Below, piece by piece: positions 17,770-25,048 of a DNA stretch of 64,000 nucleotides. The position numbers were made by a program, and so were the translations under genes. The stretch comes from DTU036 sp964346475 (lineage in GTDB: Bacteria > Bacillota > Clostridia > Peptostreptococcales > Acidaminobacteraceae): NCBI GenBank assembly GCA_964346475.1, contig CAYFUM010000004.1, positions 1-64,000 on the forward strand. The letters run 5' to 3'. A model generated the notes under the pieces. The model searched no databases. It saw only the letters and a list, made by a program, of their open reading frames with translations, and was not told where the DNA came from. How positions within the stretch are numbered: position 1 is the stretch's first letter; each line of letters opens with the position of its first letter.

Positions 17770-17978
17770 GTCTCCTCCTTTGTTGGTACCATTAGTATAC
17801 AGGAAAATAACACAAATTGATTATATATATTGGTAAAAAATAAACATTATTAAACCCAGGTAAGCTGGACCTTTGTTAAGATTTACCCAGATAACAATGC
17901 TCGTTATTTAACAATAAATCACAAGATTAGGCTGTTGAATCTTTTCTTCTTTTGGGTATAAAAAAAGCGGAGGAAGCT
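17770..17978. promoter_or_regulatory. Divergent regulatory region, hydC / phospholipase-like gene
   Basis: AT-rich 209-base region with no gene. On the minus strand TATAAT (within ATATATATAAT) and TATACT are possible -10 boxes for hydC. On the plus strand TTGAAT, 16 bases, TATAAA (17935-17962) is a candidate promoter, though it would start transcription at the ribosome binding site. TTGTTAA, ATAACAA and TTAACAA occur within about 45 bases (17876-17922). Confidence 0.4.
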
Positions 17979-18710
17979 ATGCCAGGAAATTGGGTTCATT
18001 ATTATTTTGCCAGGGACGTGGCCAAGGATAATGATTTTGTCTTTAATAAGGAATATTATTTTGGGGCCCTAGGCCATGATTTTTTGTCCTATATTCCTAA
18101 CCTAGAGAAGAGGGATAGGTTATATAGGGATTTTCACGAGGAAAAAACCAGGGAAATTCTCTGTTTTGTCTTTGACTACCTCTATGACAAGGGGCTTATA
18201 GATTATCTTCATGGTTATCTTGCCCACTACGCTTTGGATAGTGGGTCTAGCTTTTTTATAAATTCCCTCCAAAACGAGGGCTATGATAGGCAGAGTGTTA
18301 AGGCTGCCTTGGATCAGGCAATTCTACGAAGAAGAAATATCAGGCTCCATAACAAGCCTGAGCTTTGGCCCAAGATTGGACTGGGAAGAAGGCTTCCTGA
18401 AAATATCTCCAACTTCTATATAGCCGCTGCCAGGGAAGTTTATGGAAACAAGCTAGATGAAAACCTTTTAAACAAGGCCTATCAGAGGTTTATGAGGGTT
18501 CTAAAAGTTCACTCCTCCAGTCTTGGCCTTCTAAACCTTGTTAGTAATTGGTATGACCTACCGGCAGAGTCTCTATTACCTATGGAGGTTTCCGAGGAGC
18601 TCTACAAGGAGTTTATGATTAATTATGAGGAGTCCAGGGGATTTTTTAACAAGCTCCTGGAGGATGGTTCTCCCTGTGCTGATAGAAATTTTAAAGGGGA
18701 GTTCCTATAG
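17979..18710 (+). CDS. Zinc-dependent phospholipase C-like protein
   Basis: A 243-residue protein whose start (MPGNWVHYYFARDVAKD, then YYFGALGHDFLSY) matches the zinc-dependent phospholipase C-like family found in many clostridia. Possible metal ligands are His7 and the His/Asp pair in GHDF, plus HEEK, LAHYALDSG and a later histidine. No signal peptide is present, so unlike secreted alpha-toxin-type enzymes it is probably cytosolic, and its substrate is unknown. An upstream in-frame TTG (17952) is possible, but CGGAGGAAGCT right before the ATG at 17979 decides the start. It is a single-gene unit ending at a terminator. Confidence 0.75.
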   Translation: MPGNWVHYYFARDVAKDNDFVFNKEYYFGALGHDFLSYIPNLEKRDRLYRDFHEEKTREILCFVFDYLYDKGLIDYLHGYLAHYALDSGSSFFINSLQNEGYDRQSVKAALDQAILRRRNIRLHNKPELWPKIGLGRRLPENISNFYIAAAREVYGNKLDENLLNKAYQRFMRVLKVHSSSLGLLNLVSNWYDLPAESLLPMEVSEELYKEFMINYEESRGFFNKLLEDGSPCADRNFKGEFL

Positions 18711-18718
18711 ACCTTATT

Positions 18719-18750
18719 AGAAGACCTGTCCCCAGGCCTTCTTTTTTTTT
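18719..18750 (+). terminator. Terminator after phospholipase-like gene
   Basis: Stem AGAAG-A-CCTG/CAGG-C-CTTCT with one A-C mismatch (18719-18742), four-base loop TCCC, then a run of nine T. Confidence 0.85.
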
Positions 18751-18784
18751 GCGCCTCCTTTTATAATTTTTATAAGGAGGACAT

Positions 18785-19471
18785 ATGGTAATAATCTATG
18801 ATGGTGATAAATTAGCAGAAGTAGTTTTAAAGGTTTCCCAGCCTGAACTTACGATTCTCCAGTCCCAGGCAAGGCCTAGGCCAGAGGAGGCCATAGTCTA
18901 TATAGAAAAGGAAATGGATGTCTCAATTATTAAGGAGTTTCCCCCAAGCTGGGCAGTGGAGCTGGAGAAGTTTGATGAAAAATATCTTGCTGACTTTCCC
19001 GAGAGGATCTTTACAAGGGATTTTAAAAGACCCAAGCTTCTTGGAAAAATCTATGTCCAGGGCTCCTTTAAGGGGCTCAATTCCCTATGTAATTATTTGC
19101 TGAGAAAAACCAGGCTCTCCTTTGGAATTAGCGGGGATGTCCATAGACTGGAGAAGCTAGAAGAACTAAGTGGGGGTAGGATAAAAAAATACATAAACCA
19201 GCCTCTTAATATAAGTCTGGGACCAGGCCAGCCTGAAGAACGCCATCTTTATATCTGGGATGGCTCTTTAGAGGAGCTCTATCGCCTTAGACAGACCTAT
19301 GAGGAGCTGCCTAGGTATCACTATATCCTCCAGTGGGGCTTTCTAGGTAAATCCTTTCATAATCAAAGAATAATTCATGGGCGCTACCTGGGCAGGATAA
19401 GCAGGTGGGGCTTTGGCTTTGAGTGGAAGCGGATTATAAAAATTCTGGCTAACCAGTCTATGGGGTCTTGA
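18785..19471 (+). CDS. Hypothetical protein, no recognised family
   Basis: A soluble 228-residue protein with no signal peptide or membrane segment. The N-terminal half starts with a short beta-rich stretch (MVIIYDGDKLAEVVLKV) and is acidic; a central segment resembles an alpha/beta fold (LLGKIYVQGSFKGLNSLCNYLL); the C-terminal third is rich in aromatic and basic residues (YHYILQWGFLGKSFHNQRIIHGRYLG), with several Trp, Tyr, Arg and His. The start is well supported by AAGGAGG at 18774-18780, and TTATAAT sits just upstream. It precedes the methyltransferase gene, which has its own possible extended -10. I cannot assign a function. Confidence 0.75.
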   Translation: MVIIYDGDKLAEVVLKVSQPELTILQSQARPRPEEAIVYIEKEMDVSIIKEFPPSWAVELEKFDEKYLADFPERIFTRDFKRPKLLGKIYVQGSFKGLNSLCNYLLRKTRLSFGISGDVHRLEKLEELSGGRIKKYINQPLNISLGPGQPEERHLYIWDGSLEELYRLRQTYEELPRYHYILQWGFLGKSFHNQRIIHGRYLGRISRWGFGFEWKRIIKILANQSMGS

Positions 19472-19475
19472 GCTG

Positions 19476-19484
19476 TGGTATACT
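19476..19484 (+). promoter_or_regulatory. Extended -10 before the rRNA methyltransferase gene
   Basis: TGGTATACT, 17 bases before the ATG at 19501, with a GAGGT ribosome binding site between. No -35 is recognisable. Confidence 0.45.
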
Positions 19485-19500
19485 AGGTCTGAGGTAATAT

Positions 19501-20616
19501 ATGAAATATTTAGCGACAACCTCCTTCGGAATGGAAGGAGTCTTAAAAAACGAATGCCTACTCCAGGGCTTTACTATAGAAAAAGTGGAGATGGGTATGG
19601 TGGTCTTTAGTGGTTCCTTTAAGGACATGCTACTAGCCAACCTTAGTCTACGCAGTGCAGAAAGAGTATTTTGGGTTTTGGACGAGGCTAAACCCATGAC
19701 TTTTGATGAGCTTTTTGAATTTGTCGGCCGCTATCCCTTTGAGGATATTATGCCAGCCAAGGCAGAAATTATTGTCAATGCCAAGAGTTATCGCTCCAAG
19801 CTCTATAGTCTAAGGGATATACAGAGCATAAGCAAAAAGGCCATTGTCAATAGATACTATAGAAAAAAAGGTATTAAATACCTGGATGAGACTGGCATAG
19901 CCTACCACTACATGGTGAGAATAGAAAAGGACCATGCCTATCTCTTACTGGATACCTCTGGTGAGCCCCTCCATAAAAGAGGCTATCGCCAGCAACACAA
20001 CCAGGCTCCTTTAAGGGAAAACCTGGCAGCAGGACTACTGCTTTTAAGCAGGTATTTTGGCAAGGGTGACTTCCTTGACCCTCTTTGTGGTTCTGGCACC
20101 CTAGCTATTGAGGCTGCAATGATTGCCAGTGATAGGGCCCCCGGCCTTGAAAGGCGCTTTGCCTGTGAAGACTGGGGCCTACTTGATAGACAGGTTCCCA
20201 GGGAGCTCAGGGAAAAACTCAAAGAAAAGATCAAAGACCAGGAGTTTAAAGTTCTTGCCTATGACAGGGATCCAAGAGCTATTTCCATGGCCAGAAGAAA
20301 TGCTAAGGCGGCCAAGGTTAAGCTGGAACTTGCTGTCCAGGATCTGGAGGACTTAAAGGACCTTTCCCAGGGAGGCACCCTGGTCACCAACATGCCCTAT
20401 GGTGAGCGTATGGGTACCAGAGAAGAGATTGAACTTTTAGAAGTGACCATGGGAGAGAAAATAAAGCAGCTTGAAACCTGGCGACTAGGTATCCTATCGG
20501 GCAATCCAAATTTTGCAAGAGAGATCAGCTTTAGAGCTAATAAGGTAAGAAAATTTTATAACGGACAGCTGGAAACCTGGTTTTATCAGTATGAACCCAG
20601 GAAGAGATGGAAATGA
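19501..20616 (+). CDS. THUMP-domain class I SAM-dependent rRNA guanine-N2 methyltransferase (RlmL/YpsC-like)
   Basis: Predicted 23S rRNA guanine-N2 methyltransferase of the RlmL/YpsC family. The 371-residue protein has an N-terminal ferredoxin-like plus THUMP RNA-binding region (about 1-155) and a Rossmann-like catalytic domain with the SAM-binding motif DPLCGSGTLAIEAA near residue 198. The catalytic motif IV, normally N-P-P-Y-G-E-R, reads NMPYGER at about residue 299. The overall family placement is firm. Start is ATG with GAGGT. The stop overlaps the start of the next gene as ATGA, so the two are translationally coupled. Confidence 0.9.
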   Translation: MKYLATTSFGMEGVLKNECLLQGFTIEKVEMGMVVFSGSFKDMLLANLSLRSAERVFWVLDEAKPMTFDELFEFVGRYPFEDIMPAKAEIIVNAKSYRSKLYSLRDIQSISKKAIVNRYYRKKGIKYLDETGIAYHYMVRIEKDHAYLLLDTSGEPLHKRGYRQQHNQAPLRENLAAGLLLLSRYFGKGDFLDPLCGSGTLAIEAAMIASDRAPGLERRFACEDWGLLDRQVPRELREKLKEKIKDQEFKVLAYDRDPRAISMARRNAKAAKVKLELAVQDLEDLKDLSQGGTLVTNMPYGERMGTREEIELLEVTMGEKIKQLETWRLGILSGNPNFAREISFRANKVRKFYNGQLETWFYQYEPRKRWK

Positions 20617-21755
20617 GAAAAAGACGAATAAGGCTGATAATTCCCCTACTGCTAATTTTGTTGATTTTATATTATGGAATTAGGTGGACCCAGACCTTTT
20701 TTAAAGAGGAGCAGGGGCCTGAGGAAGTTATTGAAGATGGGGTGGAGGAGCCTAGAAGGCCTGTTAAGTTATCAGTGGTTTCAGAGATAAAGATGACCAA
20801 GGATCCCAGGGATAATTTCGATGAAATTTTTGCTGGGGATGACCTTGTTATTTACTATGAAAAAGGTGAGCTCAAGGCCATGAACCTAGACAATAGGGTC
20901 CTTTGGACAAGGAGTTTCTCGCCAAATTTAATCCTTGGGAAAAATGTTGCCAGGGTTCTGGTAATTGAAAAGGATAGGGGGAATGTCTATCATCTTTCTT
21001 CCCAGGGAGAGCTTCTTGGCTCTGCCTTAGGCATAGGAGAGATCGAGAAGGCCCACCTGACCCAGGATAATAGAACCCTACTATTTATTAGGGGCAATCG
21101 CAGGGTTATTGTGCTTGATGAGTACCTGCAAAGGGTAGGGGATATAAGCCTAGAAAATGGAGCCATTATAAACTTCAGCATTTCTACAAAAAATGAAGCT
21201 ATAAACCTTTTGACTCTTGAGGAGGAGGAAGGAGAGTTTCTCAGCAGGCTCCATGTCTACTCCATGGAGGGCAGGCATATTGAGAGTCGCAGGGAGGATA
21301 TGCTGACCCTCAATATCTATTCCTCAGGTAAGGATACCCTGATTGTCTACCAGGATGGTATCCAGTTCTATGATGAAAACCTGGATAGAAAAGGAGATTT
21401 TCTACCTACTAATAGGGTGATTTTCTCTAAAAAAGAGGGTTTCAACCTCTATTTGGTTACTGGTAACCCTGATCCTCTGGACATCGAAAAGGAGCTGGAG
21501 CTCATATCCTTCTCCCTTTCCAATAGAAGAGTTGAATTTACTAGGAAAATATCTGATAATTATGATAATATATACTCCAGAGGTGGAGTTGTTTTAGCCA
21601 GTTTTAAAAATACGCTAGACCTTTATGATCTAGAGGGCAACCTTCTTTTAAGAGAGACCTTGACCTTTCCTATTAAAAAGGCCATGCTTCTAGATGAAAA
21701 TAAATTGGCTGTCTTTGATGGCAGTAGGTTTACCCTTTTTGAAATAGAATATTGA
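20613..21755 (+). CDS. Membrane-anchored beta-propeller-like protein (DUF5711-like)
   Basis: A 380-residue protein with a basic N-terminus (MRKRRIRL) and a single hydrophobic helix (about residues 9-22), then an acidic linker and a long region of short repeated beta segments such as NVYHLSSQGEL, LFIRGNRRVIVLDEY and TLDLYDLEGNLL. This pattern suggests an extracytoplasmic propeller of the DUF5711 kind seen in clostridia. An ATG at 20607 is also possible. The one at 20613, overlapping the previous stop as ATGA, has better spacing from AGGA. It is followed, almost without gap, by cvpA-, DUF951- and spoIIM-like genes, so an envelope role is likely, but the function is unknown. Confidence 0.75.
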   Translation: MRKRRIRLIIPLLLILLILYYGIRWTQTFFKEEQGPEEVIEDGVEEPRRPVKLSVVSEIKMTKDPRDNFDEIFAGDDLVIYYEKGELKAMNLDNRVLWTRSFSPNLILGKNVARVLVIEKDRGNVYHLSSQGELLGSALGIGEIEKAHLTQDNRTLLFIRGNRRVIVLDEYLQRVGDISLENGAIINFSISTKNEAINLLTLEEEEGEFLSRLHVYSMEGRHIESRREDMLTLNIYSSGKDTLIVYQDGIQFYDENLDRKGDFLPTNRVIFSKKEGFNLYLVTGNPDPLDIEKELELISFSLSNRRVEFTRKISDNYDNIYSRGGVVLASFKNTLDLYDLEGNLLLRETLTFPIKKAMLLDENKLAVFDGSRFTLFEIEY

Positions 21756-21763
21756 GGTGTGGG

Positions 21764-22420
21764 ATGAATTTAGCCGATGGAATAATCTTATTTTTAGTTG
21801 CTCTAAGTGTCTTGTTTGGTTACCGTAAAAATTTAATAAGAAACTTCTTTGATTTTCTAGCTGTTCTAGCGTCACTTTTTATTGCAAGCCATTATTTTGG
21901 TAGTTTTGCCAACCTGGTTTTTAAGGTACCAGGGATCAAGCAGATACTGGGCTTTATAAGTGAAACTGTAATATCAAAGCTAGAAAGCCTTGATACTGAG
22001 ACTATCTTTACCCTGCAGGGTATGAAGGATCTAAATCTTGGCCAGGATTTTGGCACCTTTTTTGAAAGGGGTAGCTTTTTTACTGAAAAAAGCGAGCTGG
22101 TCTTTAGCGAGCTTTCCCTGGCTCTAGTTACAAATATGGCAGCCATGGTAATTCTTTTTGTGGGCAGTCTCTTTCTTATAAAACTCCTTGGTAGTATCTT
22201 TGAAAATACCAATAGGATGGCAGGCTTTATGGGTATAGAGAGACTTGGTGGGCTTATCTTCTCTGTTCTTAGAGGCTTTACCTATGGCCTTGTGGTGGCA
22301 ATAATAGTCCACAATCTAGCAGGTTTTTTTAACTCTGGTCTAATATATGATCTCTATCATCAGTCGACCCTGGCTACTCTTTTCTATGATTCGGGTATTC
22401 TGGGCGCAATAATATGGTAG
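21764..22420 (+). CDS. CvpA family membrane protein
   Basis: Predicted inner-membrane protein of 218 residues in the CvpA (colicin V production) family. It starts with the typical N-terminal pattern NLADGIILFLVALSVLFGYRKNLIRN and has about four membrane segments, including LVTNMAAMVILFVGSLFLIKLL and a C-terminal LGGLIFSVLRGFTYGLVVAIIVH. The GAGGTG site at 21754-21759 supports the ATG at 21764 over an upstream in-frame TTG. Family members affect cell envelope or stress tolerance, with no defined activity. Four bases separate it from the DUF951 gene. Confidence 0.85.
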   Translation: MNLADGIILFLVALSVLFGYRKNLIRNFFDFLAVLASLFIASHYFGSFANLVFKVPGIKQILGFISETVISKLESLDTETIFTLQGMKDLNLGQDFGTFFERGSFFTEKSELVFSELSLALVTNMAAMVILFVGSLFLIKLLGSIFENTNRMAGFMGIERLGGLIFSVLRGFTYGLVVAIIVHNLAGFFNSGLIYDLYHQSTLATLFYDSGILGAIIW

Positions 22421-22424
22421 AAGT

Positions 22425-22613
22425 ATGCGTCTAGAACCAGGTGACTTGATAGAAACAAAAAAAGCGCATCCATGTGGTTCCAAGGAATTCGAAATTCTTA
22501 GAAAGGGAGCCGACATTAAGATGCTCTGCAAGGGCTGTGGCAAGGAAATTTGGGTTGAGCGTATCAAGCTTGAACGCAGAATTAGAAAAGTAAATGGACA
22601 AAGACCTGATTAG
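22425..22613 (+). CDS. DUF951 family small zinc-binding protein
   Basis: A 62-residue protein with the DUF951 signature: GDLIETKKAHPCGSKEFEIL, then GADIKMLCKGCGKE. The one-plus-two cysteines (Cys17, and the CKGC pair) could bind metal. It is common in Firmicutes with no known function. It starts four bases after the cvpA stop with a weak ribosome binding site, so it probably depends on read-through from cvpA. Its stop lies in the loop of a possible terminator. Confidence 0.88.
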   Translation: MRLEPGDLIETKKAHPCGSKEFEILRKGADIKMLCKGCGKEIWVERIKLERRIRKVNGQRPD

Positions 22614-22626
22614 TGGGTCTTTTTCT
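22600..22626 (+). terminator. Possible weak terminator after DUF951 gene
   Basis: Seven-bp stem AAAGACC/GGTCTTT (22600-22606 with 22616-22622), nine-base loop, then TTCTC. The run of T is short, so it may act as a partial terminator before the SpoIIM-like gene. Confidence 0.45.
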
Positions 22627-22638
22627 CTAGGAGAAATT

Positions 22639-23229
22639 ATGAAAAAACTAAAGTATGAGCTTAAAGAGGTGAAGACAATTTTTCTTTATAGCCTTCTTGC
22701 CTTTTTAATGATAGGTTTTCTTTCAGCTCTTATACTGAGAAACCAGCAGGAGACTATAGAGGATTTGATGTTTGAATTTATTGGTAGCAAGGGAGATCTT
22801 ATTACTGCCTCGGGGGAGATCTTGGTTTGGGAGCTCTTTAAAAACAACCTTAAAGCAGCCCTCTTAAGCTATGGTCTTGGCTTTATTCCCTTTCTTTTCT
22901 TGCCAGCCTTAAGCCTGGTCACTAACTCCCTTATTCTAGGAGCAGCCTACGTCTTTACCAGACCTTTAATGGGTGCTTTTAGTTTTGTAGCTGCTCTATT
23001 ACCCCATGGTATACTGGAGATACCAGCCTTTTTATTGGCGGTTTCTCTGGGTCTTTATTTTTGCGGGAATTTGAATAAAAAAATTCTTAGGCGAAACCAC
23101 CGATCTCTTAGAGAGCTTGTCAAGGGTCATCTTTTAATTTTTATCCTGCTCATTACACCTCTTTTGATGGTGGCTGCTATTATTGAAAGTTATATTTCCC
23201 CAGTCATTATGAATTTCCTTATTGGATAG
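22639..23229 (+). CDS. SpoIIM-like (stage II sporulation protein M family) membrane protein
   Basis: A 196-residue membrane protein of the SpoIIM/DUF95 family. About five hydrophobic segments are visible, including IFLYSLLAFLMIGFLSALIL and ALLSYGLGFIPFLFLPAL. The loop LPHGILEIPAFLLAVSLGL carries the family's conserved PHGxxEIPA motif. An upstream in-frame start would add 15 residues, but CTAGGAGAAATT before the ATG at 22639 fixes it. SpoIIM homologs are widespread in non-sporulating bacteria, and the window shows no other sporulation gene, so its presence does not show that the organism sporulates. Confidence 0.85.
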   Translation: MKKLKYELKEVKTIFLYSLLAFLMIGFLSALILRNQQETIEDLMFEFIGSKGDLITASGEILVWELFKNNLKAALLSYGLGFIPFLFLPALSLVTNSLILGAAYVFTRPLMGAFSFVAALLPHGILEIPAFLLAVSLGLYFCGNLNKKILRRNHRSLRELVKGHLLIFILLITPLLMVAAIIESYISPVIMNFLIG

Positions 23230-23237
23230 GAGGGCCC

Positions 23238-23969
23238 ATGGTCTATCTTATTTGGCTACTACCACCTATAATAATTGTAGCTAGTCTTGTCTATGTAGTT
23301 GTGAAAATTAGATATTTTTCCAGGACGCTCTTTGGCACCAGCAGCTTGGTGGAGGGCTTAAACCAGCAAAAGCTGGAGAACTCCTTTAAGCCAAGGAGTC
23401 TTAACTCAATGGAGGCAGTCTACCTGCCTAGGATAAAGGAGGACTTTCCTGGACTTAGTATCGAAGAGTTAAAAAACAGAGCAGAGACAGTGCTCCTTTC
23501 GAGTTTTAGAGCTCTGGAGGCCAGGGACGTATCCCTACTAAGCCCAGAGGCTGGTCGACAGATCCATAAAAAACTTGAAAGGGAGATCGATAAATTAAAG
23601 CAGGAGTCCACCACCAGGGTTTTTGACAGGATAAGGATCCATAAAAGTGTGGTCAGTGACTATAAAAAGGACAGGGGCCAGGTCTTTATAACCCTGCAGT
23701 GTGGCTTGGAGGGCTATATCTATTCAAAAAAGGCCGATGGCACTATAGAGGGAGATAAGAAATATTTAACCCAGCAGGTTTATAGGATTTTCTATCTCTA
23801 TGTCCAGGACCTAGATCTTGTAAAAAACAAGGAGGCTGTCGGACTTAATTGTCCTAACTGTGGTGCTCCAGTGAAAAATCTTGGAAATAAGTACTGCGAC
23901 TACTGTGGCAGCGGGATTGAGGAAGTAAATCTAAGGGTCTGGCGTCTTTTTGACTACAAGCTTGAATAG
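23238..23969 (+). CDS. Tim44-like domain protein with C-terminal zinc ribbon
   Basis: A 243-residue membrane-anchored protein. One hydrophobic helix (about 4-22) is followed by a long helical region and a Tim44-like core (LSSFRALEARDVSLLSPEAG...YIYSKKADG). The C-terminus has a treble-clef or zinc-ribbon motif, CPNCGAPVKNLGNKYCDYCGSG, near residue 205-226. Start ATG with GGAGG eight bases upstream. It is the last gene of the membrane-protein block before the rpsF promoter. Its role is unknown; Tim44-like proteins usually scaffold at membranes. Confidence 0.75.
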   Translation: MVYLIWLLPPIIIVASLVYVVVKIRYFSRTLFGTSSLVEGLNQQKLENSFKPRSLNSMEAVYLPRIKEDFPGLSIEELKNRAETVLLSSFRALEARDVSLLSPEAGRQIHKKLEREIDKLKQESTTRVFDRIRIHKSVVSDYKKDRGQVFITLQCGLEGYIYSKKADGTIEGDKKYLTQQVYRIFYLYVQDLDLVKNKEAVGLNCPNCGAPVKNLGNKYCDYCGSGIEEVNLRVWRLFDYKLE

Positions 23970-23987
23970 AAAATTTCAAAATTATGC

Positions 23988-24016
23988 TTGTACAGGCTGG
24001 GGGCCCGTGTTACAAT
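23988..24016 (+). promoter_or_regulatory. Promoter of the rpsF-ssb-rpsR operon
   Basis: TTGTAC, 17 bases, TACAAT. It is one of the best sigma-A-like matches in the window. It leaves a leader of roughly 60 bases before the rpsF start, where an S6:S18 autoregulatory site could lie, but I could not identify the motif with confidence. Confidence 0.75.
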
Positions 24017-24081
24017 GTTAAACGCAGCAACTCTCTGCTCCTTCTTAAAAGAGGGGCCAGAAGACCAAAGGGAGGTAAAGT

Positions 24082-24366
24082 ATGAATAAATACGAAAGCA
24101 TCGTTGTATTCCGTCCTGATATGGAAGAAGAAGCAAGAACTAGTCTACTAGAGCGCTTCACAGACCTTATCGGTAGGTATGGCAAGGTAGAATCAGTCGA
24201 TGACTGGGGTATGAAAAGACTTGCATATGAGATTGAAAAACTCACTGAAGGTTACTATTATCTGATAAACTTCGAAGCAAGTAATGATTTGCCCCAAGAG
24301 CTCGAGCGGAACTACAAGATCAATGATCGAGTAATTCGCTATAACGTCATTAGAAAAGAAGCATAA
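24082..24366 (+). CDS. rpsF: 30S ribosomal protein S6
   Basis: Small-subunit ribosomal protein of 94 residues, partner of S18. It has the S6 core pattern YESIVVFRPDMEEE, DWGMKRLAYEIEKLTEGYYYLINFEA and VIRYNVI, at the family length of about 95. GGGAGG is placed before the ATG. It heads a three-gene operon with its own promoter. Arginine codons here include CGT, CGC, CGA and CGG, unlike most of the window, which uses almost only AGG/AGA. This switch also holds in ssb and rpsR. Confidence 0.97.
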   Translation: MNKYESIVVFRPDMEEEARTSLLERFTDLIGRYGKVESVDDWGMKRLAYEIEKLTEGYYYLINFEASNDLPQELERNYKINDRVIRYNVIRKEA

Positions 24367-24375
24367 GGAGGAACC

Positions 24376-24789
24376 ATGAACCAAGTAGTGCTTATAGGCC
24401 GATTAACTGCAGATCCTGAACTACGCTTTGCTGCAAGCACAGGAAAGGCTGTTACAAATTTTCGAATGGCTGTAAATCGCCCCTTTTCCAAGGAAAACAA
24501 GGCCGACTTTTTTAGAGTCGTAGTCTGGGGTAAACAAGCTGAGGCTGTGGCAAAGTATTTGCGTAAGGGTTCCCAATGTGCGGTCAACGGATCCATTCAA
24601 ATCGACCAGTATACCGATAGGGATGGAAACACTAGATATTCTACAGATATAGTTGCCAACCAGGTGGAGTTCCTTGGAAGTCCAACTGAATCATCGGGCC
24701 GGGACTATCAGGATGAAACTTCCTTTGGCGAAAGCCAGGAAGCTGATTCTGATTTTCCCCTGGTAAATGATGATGATATACCATTTTAG
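24376..24789 (+). CDS. ssb: Single-stranded DNA-binding protein
   Basis: OB-fold protein that coats single-stranded DNA in replication and repair. It has 137 residues: the OB fold MNQVVLIGRLTADPELRF through about 105, a flexible acidic linker, and the acidic C-terminal tip ending DDDIPF, which recruits replication proteins. The AAGGAGG site is immediately after rpsF. A short linker makes it smaller than Bacillus SsbA (172). The rpsF-ssb-rpsR order is standard in Firmicutes. Confidence 0.97.
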   Translation: MNQVVLIGRLTADPELRFAASTGKAVTNFRMAVNRPFSKENKADFFRVVVWGKQAEAVAKYLRKGSQCAVNGSIQIDQYTDRDGNTRYSTDIVANQVEFLGSPTESSGRDYQDETSFGESQEADSDFPLVNDDDIPF

Positions 24790-24797
24790 GAGGAGTA

Positions 24798-25016
24798 ATG
24801 GCTTTTAGACCAAGAAAAAAAAAGGTATGCCACTTCTGTGCTAATAAAATCGATACCATCGATTATAAAGATGTTAGAACGCTCCAGCGCTATGTATCCG
24901 AACGTGGAAAGATACTTCCCCGTCGTGTAACAGGCGCCTGTGCAAAACATCAGCGCAAAGTAGCCCTGGCAGTTAAGCGCGCCCGCGCTGTTGCCCTACT
25001 ACCCTATGTAGATTAG
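24798..25016 (+). CDS. rpsR: 30S ribosomal protein S18
   Basis: Small basic ribosomal protein of 72 residues with the S18 pattern CHFCANKIDTIDYKDV, LQRYVSERGKILPRRVTG and KHQRKVALAVKRARAVALLPYV. It has a zinc-type CHFC near the N-terminus but no second CxxC pair. AGGAGG precedes the ATG. It uses CGT and CGC arginine codons heavily. A strong terminator begins two codons after its stop. Confidence 0.97.
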   Translation: MAFRPRKKKVCHFCANKIDTIDYKDVRTLQRYVSERGKILPRRVTGACAKHQRKVALAVKRARAVALLPYVD

Positions 25017-25048
25017 AAAAAAAAACCTCGGAATCCGAGGTTTTTTTC
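25017..25048. terminator. Bidirectional terminator between rpsR and dipeptidase gene
   Basis: Stem CCTCGG/CCGAGG (25026-25031 with 25035-25040) flanked by an A-run and a T-run of seven, with a three-base loop. It serves both convergent genes. Confidence 0.92.

Noticed and set aside
17820..17935. Complete Rex operator upstream of hydC.
   Set aside because: Half-sites are present but spacing does not match TTGTTAA-N4-TTAACAA on either strand, so only a weak finding is listed.
24017..24081. S6:S18 autoregulatory RNA motif in the rpsF leader.
   Set aside because: The place is right but I could not see the conserved bulged hairpin clearly enough to call it.
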